Origin: CAZTZY01 sp964617765
Lineage (GTDB): Bacteria; Pseudomonadota; Gammaproteobacteria; Pseudomonadales; DT-91
Direction: 5' to 3'
Length of the DNA: 20,686 bases
Assembly (NCBI GenBank): GCA_964617765.1
Contig: CAZTZY010000058.1
Location: 1-20,686, forward strand
Position 1 is the stretch's first letter. Each line of letters starts with the position of its first letter. Of the stretch, positions 15,512 through 20,686 are shown piece after piece. Position numbers and translations under genes: made by a program. A model generated the notes under the pieces. The model did no database searches and was not told where the DNA came from. It saw only the letters and a program-made list of their open reading frames with translations.

Positions 15512-18451
15512 TTAATGCGCGTTGACCGCAGAAATTCCAATGATGTTCTGGGCATTATTCAATGCCAAATCAAAAAGTCCGATACAATCGAGAATGATAA
15601 CCACCTTGCCATCACCTAATATAGCTGCACCGGAAACACCGGCCATATGCCGTATCGCCTCATGCACATCCCTGACTAACACTTCAGCCCTGCCAAGCGC
15701 CTCATCAACAACCAGACCCATCATGTATTGATCGTTGGCAACCACAACAACTTCATAAGACGTTAAGCGTGAATGTGTTAATAACGAAGTTTGGGAATTC
15801 ACCAACTCATCCAGACGATATAATGGCACAATATTATCGCGCAGCATCAAAGCCGACTGACCATGCACCACCTGAATATCATCAGAACGCACACTTATAA
15901 CCTCAACGATATGGCGCTCAGGAAAAGCCAGCGTCTGACCATGATTGTCAATGAGGATAACCGACTGGATGGCTGCAGAAATAGGCAACTTCAGCTCAAT
16001 CGTGGTTCCCTTGCCTTTTTTCGAATGAACGGAAACCGTACCGCCCACTTCCACAATTTTGCTTTTCACCACATCCATACCCACACCGCGTCCAGATGTT
16101 TCAGTTAAAACCTTGGACGTAGAAAATCCCGGTGCAAAAATATGCTGGTATATTTCATCATCAGTGTATTGCTCTCCCGGCCTTAACATGCCCAGCGAGA
16201 TGCATTTTTCGAGGATGGCTGACCGGTTTAATCCAGCACCATCATCTTCCACAGTGATCACTACCATACCGCTCTGTTGTTCTGCCTTAAGTTTGATCAG
16301 GCCAAATTCTTCTTTGCCTGAATCCTTGCGTACTTTCGGAAATTCAATGCCGTGGTCAATACTATTACGAATCATGTGCGCAAGCGGCTCAGAAAGCACA
16401 TCAATCATGCCTTTATCCACTTTAACCTGCTCACCCACCACATCCAGAATGACTTTTTTATCCAGTTTTTTAGCAATGGTTCTTACAAATTTATGAAACC
16501 GGTTAAAGGCATAGGAAATAGGTACAACGCGCAAATCAAGTACATTACTCTGGATCTGGTTCAAACAGGTTTGCATATTTTCATTGGTCGTATTTAACTG
16601 TGCATGTAATTGCTCAAAGAAAATAATCGCCCGTGATGTAGCGTCATTACTACTCGAAGCCTGGGATTTTAATTGCGCCAGATGCATAAGAAATTCATCC
16701 TGGGTGATAAGGTGGGACATGCGGTTATGATGGGTGATCAATTCCCCCACATCAGAAATTACCCCATCAATGGCAGCACCATCAACCTTCAGCGAACCTA
16801 ACGAACTGGCTGTTTCAGAGACCAGATTTTCAGTTTCAGCCATCTCATCCGTTTCAATGACCGATGACTCAGCAACTTCATTCACCCCTGCCTGCGCGGA
16901 CTCCGAATGGGATTTAATCGGCTCTTTCACGACCTTCTCAGTTTTGACGCCGCCAAAAAGATGCTCAAACCCCAATATAGTGTAGGTTTTTTTCCCTTTA
17001 TCAATAATTGATAAAATCATATTGATATCTTCAACCGTTTTCTTTGAGAGAATCAGAAAACTGAAAGAAGTTCGCTGCGCCACACCATTCACAATATCGT
17101 GGAACATGGTGCGGCTATGTGCCAACTCACCCAATGTTTGTACCGCTTTTAACACTTTTTCACTGGTGATTTCATCCGCAAAACTGATATCAATCTCTAC
17201 CGCCAGCAAACCGGCATTGATGGCGTCATTAATTTTATTGAGCACATTTATTTTCAAATCAACCAGGGAATCGAAACACAATGTCGTCTTGGAGGTAATC
17301 TCGTTTTTTAAATCAACAATTTCATCCCTTTCATTGTTGTGTTTGGCAGTAATGATCTGCAATTCTTCCCTGCAGGCTTTACAAGCTTTCTCAAATTCCG
17401 GGCTGCCACCTGCCAGTGCCTCTTTACTTTTTGCAAGAGCGACAATTTCTAACAGTTTTTCAATGATGGCTTTATTGAAAACGATATAGCCACGAGAAAC
17501 TTCTATAACCAATTGTTTGATATAACGCCAACTGACATTGAGTTCATCGAGATGAAACAAGGAGCTGTATGACGATAATTTACTCGCATATTCAACCAGG
17601 CTTAAACACTGTTGAACTTCCCATTTTTTAGGATCTAAAGATTTAAGCTGGTTAAGAAGCTCCGTCAGCAGATCGAGCTCTTCATTATAATGGGGGGTTA
17701 ATTTACTACGACAGAGTTTGGAACCCATGCCCAAACCTAAATCAATATTATGCTCGGCACAAATAAAACGAATATCGTCGAATATCTCGGCAACCTGAAT
17801 CAATAACTGATTACGCTTATCATGTATATCTGATTTCAGCGTAGCAATAAAATGCAGCATTGATCCAGCCAAAGCCTTGAAACCAACCTGTCTGGCTTTT
17901 TCTGCCATACTGCCAACAGCAGCTTCCACTTGTTCTATTTTAGCCGCTCGATCGAGACCTAAAACCAATACCGGTACCGCTACCATCGCCGATTTTGACA
18001 GAATGGCCATTTTGACTTTTTTCTCTTCTTCAGTTTCCACTGCGGCGGCTTCTTCACTGGGCGATTTTAATTGCGTGGCAATAAAATCAACCAGTTTTTT
18101 AACCAACGATTCATCCTGGGCAGGATTTTCACGCGAACTGTTGGCTGAAAGGAATTGTTTTTTTAGACAGCTGATAGATTCGAGCAAGATATCAATAACG
18201 GGTTCATTCATGATGATTTCATGATTACGGACTGCCGCCAGAATATCTTCACTACGGTGCGCAACCACTTCCATGCTGGTAAACCCAATCATGGAACAAT
18301 TACCTTTTATGGTATGGAAATTGCGAAATAAGTGATTTACATCAACTGATTTAGCTGAGCCACTTTTTGCCAATAACAACTCAACGCTGTCGAGTTGCTC
18401 GGTCACCTCGCTAACAAACGCGGGCCACAGTTTTTCCAGTAAATCAGCCAT
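15512..18451 (-). CDS. cheA: CheA histidine kinase with an unusually long middle region
   Basis: This 979-residue protein is well above the usual 650-750 for CheA. The N-terminal HPt domain (about 1-130) has the phosphorylated H46 in FRNFHTIKGNCSMIG. About 400 residues (140-545) follow, mostly helical, without a P2 I can recognise. A stretch near 415-485 (LLAVEIDISFADEIT...) has the alpha/beta pattern of P2-like modules and may be one. An acidic Ser/Glu-rich linker lies at about 500-550. The dimerisation domain starts near 553 (LKVDGAAIDGVISDVGELI). The ATPase has the N-box HMIRNSIDHGIE (692-703), G1 EDDGAG (735-740), F-box IFAPGFST (771-778) and G2 GRGVGMDVV (787-795). The CheW-like P5 domain ends the protein (about 825-970). 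There is no C-terminal receiver, unlike FrzE. It starts 6 bases after the receiver gene and is the central kinase of the operon. Confidence 0.95.
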   Translation of the reverse strand: MADLLEKLWPAFVSEVTEQLDSVELLLAKSGSAKSVDVNHLFRNFHTIKGNCSMIGFTSMEVVAHRSEDILAAVRNHEIIMNEPVIDILLESISCLKKQFLSANSSRENPAQDESLVKKLVDFIATQLKSPSEEAAAVETEEEKKVKMAILSKSAMVAVPVLVLGLDRAAKIEQVEAAVGSMAEKARQVGFKALAGSMLHFIATLKSDIHDKRNQLLIQVAEIFDDIRFICAEHNIDLGLGMGSKLCRSKLTPHYNEELDLLTELLNQLKSLDPKKWEVQQCLSLVEYASKLSSYSSLFHLDELNVSWRYIKQLVIEVSRGYIVFNKAIIEKLLEIVALAKSKEALAGGSPEFEKACKACREELQIITAKHNNERDEIVDLKNEITSKTTLCFDSLVDLKINVLNKINDAINAGLLAVEIDISFADEITSEKVLKAVQTLGELAHSRTMFHDIVNGVAQRTSFSFLILSKKTVEDINMILSIIDKGKKTYTILGFEHLFGGVKTEKVVKEPIKSHSESAQAGVNEVAESSVIETDEMAETENLVSETASSLGSLKVDGAAIDGVISDVGELITHHNRMSHLITQDEFLMHLAQLKSQASSSNDATSRAIIFFEQLHAQLNTTNENMQTCLNQIQSNVLDLRVVPISYAFNRFHKFVRTIAKKLDKKVILDVVGEQVKVDKGMIDVLSEPLAHMIRNSIDHGIEFPKVRKDSGKEEFGLIKLKAEQQSGMVVITVEDDGAGLNRSAILEKCISLGMLRPGEQYTDDEIYQHIFAPGFSTSKVLTETSGRGVGMDVVKSKIVEVGGTVSVHSKKGKGTTIELKLPISAAIQSVILIDNHGQTLAFPERHIVEVISVRSDDIQVVHGQSALMLRDNIVPLYRLDELVNSQTSLLTHSRLTSYEVVVVANDQYMMGLVVDEALGRAEVLVRDVHEAIRHMAGVSGAAILGDGKVVIILDCIGLFDLALNNAQNIIGISAVNAH

Positions 18452-18457
18452 GGCGGA

Positions 18458-18874
18458 TTAGCCTTCCAGGCCAACAGCTTTTCTGATGATCTGCAACAAT
18501 TCTTTACTGCGTTGCTCTTCCATATCAAGGCTTAATACACCGGAGGGTTTATGGACAATATCAACCACGCCCAATTCCAGTGCCTCTTTGGCTTGCGGCG
18601 AATCCACACTGGCCACAGAAGAAACAATAATGACTTTGGCATCCGTAAGGATTTTCGACAATCTCAAAAACTCGATCCCGCCCATACGCGGCATTTCGAT
18701 ATCGAGCAAAATCACATCCGGATTCAGTTCAGTCAGCTTTTCCAGTGCATCGATACCGTCACTCGCCTCACCGCATACCTTAAAGCTGGGATCCAGCTCA
18801 AGAATATTGGCAAGGATGCGACGCATCAGGAATGAATCGTCCACGATCAATACTTTATAATCTTTATCGGCCAT
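18458..18874 (-). CDS. Stand-alone response-regulator receiver, CheB-receiver-like
   Basis: This 138-residue single receiver has the acidic pair D12-D13, phospho-acceptor D58 in LLDIEMPRMGGIEFL, the Thr/Ser switch at S85 (IIVSSVA) and K109 in HKPSG. The IEMPRMGGIEFL block and the 'HKPSG' end resemble CheB receivers more than CheY, and the protein stops after about 15 residues beyond the receiver with no output domain. It is the first gene of the chemosensory operon, with GGAG 9 bases before its ATG. CheA is the obvious phosphodonor. It may act as a phosphate sink, as a CheY-type output protein, or in trans on CheB-like partners. I see no flagellar-motor-binding signature, and the output is not known. 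Confidence 0.9.
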   Translation of the reverse strand: MADKDYKVLIVDDSFLMRRILANILELDPSFKVCGEASDGIDALEKLTELNPDVILLDIEMPRMGGIEFLRLSKILTDAKVIIVSSVASVDSPQAKEALELGVVDIVHKPSGVLSLDMEEQRSKELLQIIRKAVGLEG

Positions 18875-18899
18875 TCAACTTTACTCCACTTTTCAATTA

Positions 18900-18957
18900 A
18901 AGCCTTACAAGAAGGAACATGAATCAATAAACCACCACTATCTGGATAGTAAGGCTT
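18900..18957 (-). promoter_or_regulatory. Perfect 9-bp inverted repeat in the leader of the chemosensory operon
   Basis: AAGCCTTAC (18900-18908) and GTAAGGCTT (18949-18957) are exact reverse complements separated by 40 bases. The inner arm begins 26 bases before the receiver ATG at 18874. If transcription starts further upstream, the mRNA leader could fold into a long-loop hairpin just before the ribosome site. Otherwise the arms could be paired operator half-sites. No known operator was recognised. Confidence 0.4.
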
Positions 18958-19224
18958 ACTCAATTGACATGCCATGTAAAAAACCAGGATTTGAGATTTT
19001 CGGGCTATCGTTCAAATTATTATAATAATGCTAGTCAAGATTGCTTGTTTCTCAAGTATTTAGTGATAAAAGATAACAAACAACGAGAGCCAATATAACA
19101 ATCGACTTCCTATTCCGTCAAACAACTAAAATATGCTCAAATTTCATTCAAAATTGGGATATTTTTCAAACCGTTGCCAGACTATAGTCATCTAAAATGA
19201 CACAATCATTTCAAGCCTGCATAC

Positions 19225-19229
19225 AGGGA
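19225..19229 (+). promoter_or_regulatory. Shine-Dalgarno that favours the GTG start at 19239
   Basis: AGGGA ends 9 bases before GTG at 19239. The ATG at 19197 in the same frame has no ribosome site, and the ATG at 19251 is too distant for this one. Confidence 0.55.
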
Positions 19230-19238
19230 AATAAAAAC

Positions 19239-19616
19239 GTGAATAATACTATGCAAAAAAATGTGGTTATTGTGGGTGCATCTGGCAACGAAGACCGCTA
19301 TGCCTATATGGCACAGCAATTATTAATGGAGAAAGGTTATCCGGTAATACCTGTCAGCATCAAGGAAGCAGAAATTCTGGGTGTTAAAACTGTGGCCTCC
19401 ATCAAGGATATCGATTTCCCTGTCAATACAGTCACACTGTATGTTGGCCCACAACGCCAGCAGGAAATTATTGAACACATCATTCACCTCAAACCCCAAA
19501 GAGTGATTTTTAACCCTGGCACTGAAAACCCCGAGGCCTATGAGCAACTGGAGAAAGCCGGGATTGATTATGAAGAGGCCTGTACGCTGGTTTTACTCAG
19601 AACACGGCAATTTTGA
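19239..19616 (+). CDS. CoA-binding domain protein (YccU-like small Rossmann protein)
   Basis: This gives 125 residues from GTG 19239; starts at 19197 (139 residues) or 19251 (121 residues) are possible. It opens with a Rossmann motif, VVIVGASGNEDRYAYMAQQLL, followed by a strand and turn, YPVIPVS, and a 'GVKTVASIKDI' segment. It then has the late pattern RVIFNPGTENPEAYEQLEKAG, where related proteins bind CoA through the ribose and pyrophosphate. Such small stand-alone CoA-binding proteins are common, but their roles are mostly uncharacterised. It is transcribed away from the chemosensory operon and has no operon partner in the window. The last residues EEACTLVLLRTRQF resemble the family's 'EACTLVLL' end, so the gene looks complete. 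Confidence 0.82.
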   Translation: MNNTMQKNVVIVGASGNEDRYAYMAQQLLMEKGYPVIPVSIKEAEILGVKTVASIKDIDFPVNTVTLYVGPQRQQEIIEHIIHLKPQRVIFNPGTENPEAYEQLEKAGIDYEEACTLVLLRTRQF

Positions 19617-19675
19617 ATGTAGAGGCTTAAAACCCTAATGAATGAAAAAAAAGGGCAAATCCACCATACCTTGTA

Positions 19676-19894
19676 TTATCCGCTGAAATAACTTTGCCAT
19701 ATCTGATAAGCAATAAACCCCCAAAGCAACATCATCAATAACGACTTTTTGCCACCCTCCGAACCTTTTTGGCTCTTGCGAGTATTAAGGTGTTCAAGAT
19801 TACGTATGTTTAAAGAACCACATTTGGAACACTTACCCCCGGCAAAGGGTAAAACGGACGTCTCTTTACATTGCTGACATTCATATTTGCTCAT
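19676..19894 (-). CDS. Small zinc-ribbon protein with C-terminal membrane anchor
   Basis: This 72-residue protein has two CxxC knuckles (C6-x2-C9 and C22-x2-C25) forming a rubredoxin-like zinc ribbon at the N-terminus. A basic linker (NTRKSQKGSEGGKK) and a single hydrophobic helix (about 51-70, SLLMMLLWGFIAYQIWQSYF) follow. The charge pattern suggests that the ribbon faces the cytoplasm and the tail inserts in the inner membrane. A strong ribosome site, AAGGAG, lies 6 bases before ATG at 19894. No partner gene indicates its role. It could be a small assembly or regulatory factor, but nothing in the sequence fixes a function. Confidence 0.8.
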   Translation of the reverse strand: MSKYECQQCKETSVLPFAGGKCSKCGSLNIRNLEHLNTRKSQKGSEGGKKSLLMMLLWGFIAYQIWQSYFSG

Positions 19895-20035
19895 AAATTC
19901 TCCTTTTCATGAGCATAGAGTAGAAACCTGTGTTTTGTAAAATTTACCCAAGACCTTTGATGCGGCTTTCATACACGCTCATCCTGATAGCCAGCCCATT
20001 GGGACCCTAAAAGTAACAGGAATAAATAGAATTCC

Positions 20036-20686
20036 TTAATTTGCCCCTGTTTTAAGAAAATCCAATATCTTCGATGTAATACCATCCACCCGAAATATTG
20101 AGACATCGAATACTTCCAGTAAACGACTAAAATCAAAACTGGTATCCAATATAATACCGTCCTCGTCATGTTCGTATCTCACCCAAAACATCACCAGCTC
20201 ACTGTCGGCACTCTGCTCATACACGCGATCATTCAGATTGGTTCTGCGATAGCGCCAGTCCCCGATATAAGGATCCCAATATGCCAGATGAGGTGGCATC
20301 CATTTGGGCGGCCCGTTGTATCTCTCGGTGATCAAATGCTCAAGGCGCGTACCAAAATCGCTCTTGAATTCAAACACAACATCAATTTCTTCAGGATGTT
20401 CAGCTGATTTTTTCGTTTTTTTACCACCATGTACTTTGGGCTTAAGCGCCAATATCCACCATAAATTGCGTGGATTTTCACAGGTCTCAAGAGCATGCCA
20501 ATCTTCAGCAAAACCTTGTTGTAACAAACGATCTTGCGATGCCTGAAAACAAGGGGAATTGTTATTAAACCCGGAATAACGCGTAGTTATCTTTATCCCG
20601 GATTGTGCAAACAGGTCAGGAATAACCAGACAAAACACAGTAGCAATGAACAGTTGCCTTGAGGTTTTTGACTGCTTGTTTCGATC
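20036..20686 (-). CDS. Exported protein of unknown function, cut by the window end
   Basis: The frame stays open from its stop at 20036 to the window edge (216 residues), so the start is outside. Although a GTG at 20638 exists, the residues before it continue a signal peptide: basic NKQSKTSRQ, then hydrophobic LFIATVFCLVIPDLFA, with a likely cut after LFA or AQS. The mature part is mixed alpha/beta with a Trp- and Tyr-rich middle (PPKWMPPHLAYWDPYIGDWRYRR), a Lys-rich patch (GGKKTKKSAEH) and an acidic C-terminal third. Two Cys in the N-terminal third (near CFQAS and LETCENP) could form a disulfide. I do not recognise a family. The protein is probably periplasmic or secreted. Confidence 0.7.
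   Translation of the reverse strand, partial: DRNKQSKTSRQLFIATVFCLVIPDLFAQSGIKITTRYSGFNNNSPCFQASQDRLLQQGFAEDWHALETCENPRNLWWILALKPKVHGGKKTKKSAEHPEEIDVVFEFKSDFGTRLEHLITERYNGPPKWMPPHLAYWDPYIGDWRYRRTNLNDRVYEQSADSELVMFWVRYEHDEDGIILDTSFDFSRLLEVFDVSIFRVDGITSKILDFLKTGAN

Larger units (their letters stand above)
18875..19238. promoter_or_regulatory. Divergent control region between the che operon and the CoA-binding gene
   Basis: This 364-base AT-rich gap holds no gene. Overlapping TATAAT boxes occur on both strands at 19019-19026 (minus 19019-19024, plus 19021-19026), but neither has a good -35 element at 16-18 bases, so they are only candidate -10 sites. A short palindrome ACATG-C-CATGT lies at 18967-18977, and the inverted repeat at 18900-18957 is listed separately. 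I found no convincing FliA (sigma28) promoter. A near-miss to sigma54 on the minus strand (TGGCATGTCAATTGA) has GA in place of the needed GC. Confidence 0.35.

Noticed and set aside
18962..18985. Sigma54-like promoter upstream of the che operon (minus strand, TGGCA...TTGA)
   Set aside because: The -12 element reads GA instead of the invariant GC, so the match fails at a key position.
18998..19026. Full sigma70 promoter on the plus strand using TATAAT at 19021
   Set aside because: At the proper spacing the -35 reads TTTCGG. The TTGAGA present is 24 bases away, too far.
19969..20169. Minus-strand frame of 66 codons rich in aromatic residues
   Set aside because: It overlaps the C-terminal coding part of the exported protein in another frame and has no ribosome site.
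1..20686. Defence system, toxin-antitoxin pair, CRISPR array, prophage or tRNA
   Set aside because: No array of repeats, nuclease-helicase set, toxin/antitoxin pair, integrase or cloverleaf was found. The ADP-ribosylglycohydrolase alone does not make a defence locus.

Overview
The window reads as chromosomal DNA of a moderately AT-rich gammaproteobacterium, probably a free-living or marine type near Cellvibrionales/Spongiibacteraceae. That placement rests on the gene mix (AroF-like DAHP synthase, steroid-dehydrogenase-like flavoprotein, VIT transporter, large chemosensory operon) and on protein style, not on a marker gene. I see no rRNA, tRNA, CRISPR array, integrase or transposase.

Left edge (1-1434, + strand): the tail of a winged-helix regulator that looks like NrtR overlaps a small HAD-like protein, which overlaps an ADP-ribosylglycohydrolase (DraG family). 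All three overlap head to tail, so they form one translation-coupled operon, most likely tied to NAD/ADP-ribose metabolism. A 200-base gap with a hairpin and a small lipoprotein gene on the other strand follow.

2031-4939: a two-gene minus-strand unit, a KstD-like flavoprotein followed by a metallo-beta-lactamase-fold hydrolase, is bracketed by two diverged copies of a short repeat. 5001-9635 holds single housekeeping or accessory genes: a VIT-type metal transporter divergent from DAHP synthase (with a clear terminator), a membrane-anchored sulfotransferase, and a convergent exported phospholipase-D/cardiolipin-synthase-like enzyme.

18874 down to 9692 (minus strand) is the main feature: a complete seven-gene chemosensory operon in the order receiver protein, CheA, MCP, CheR, triple-CheW protein, short CheW, CheB. 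The gaps are 5 to 45 bases or the genes overlap. The MCP should sense a periplasmic signal, with CheR and CheB adapting it. CheA, coupled by unusual CheW proteins, should phosphorylate CheB and the lone CheB-like receiver. No flagellar gene, CheZ or typical CheY is present, so an output other than swimming is possible. CheA has about 400 residues between its HPt and dimerisation domains that I cannot match to a standard P2. The phospholipase-D gene lies 56 bases downstream of cheB on the same strand and may belong to the operon.

Right edge (19239-20686): a small CoA-binding-domain protein, a zinc-ribbon protein with a C-terminal membrane anchor, and an exported protein of unknown function cut by the window end.

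The best candidates for something new are the chemosensory operon with its triple-CheW scaffold and atypical CheA, and the nrtR-like/HAD/draG operon whose HAD protein has His in place of the second motif-I Asp.
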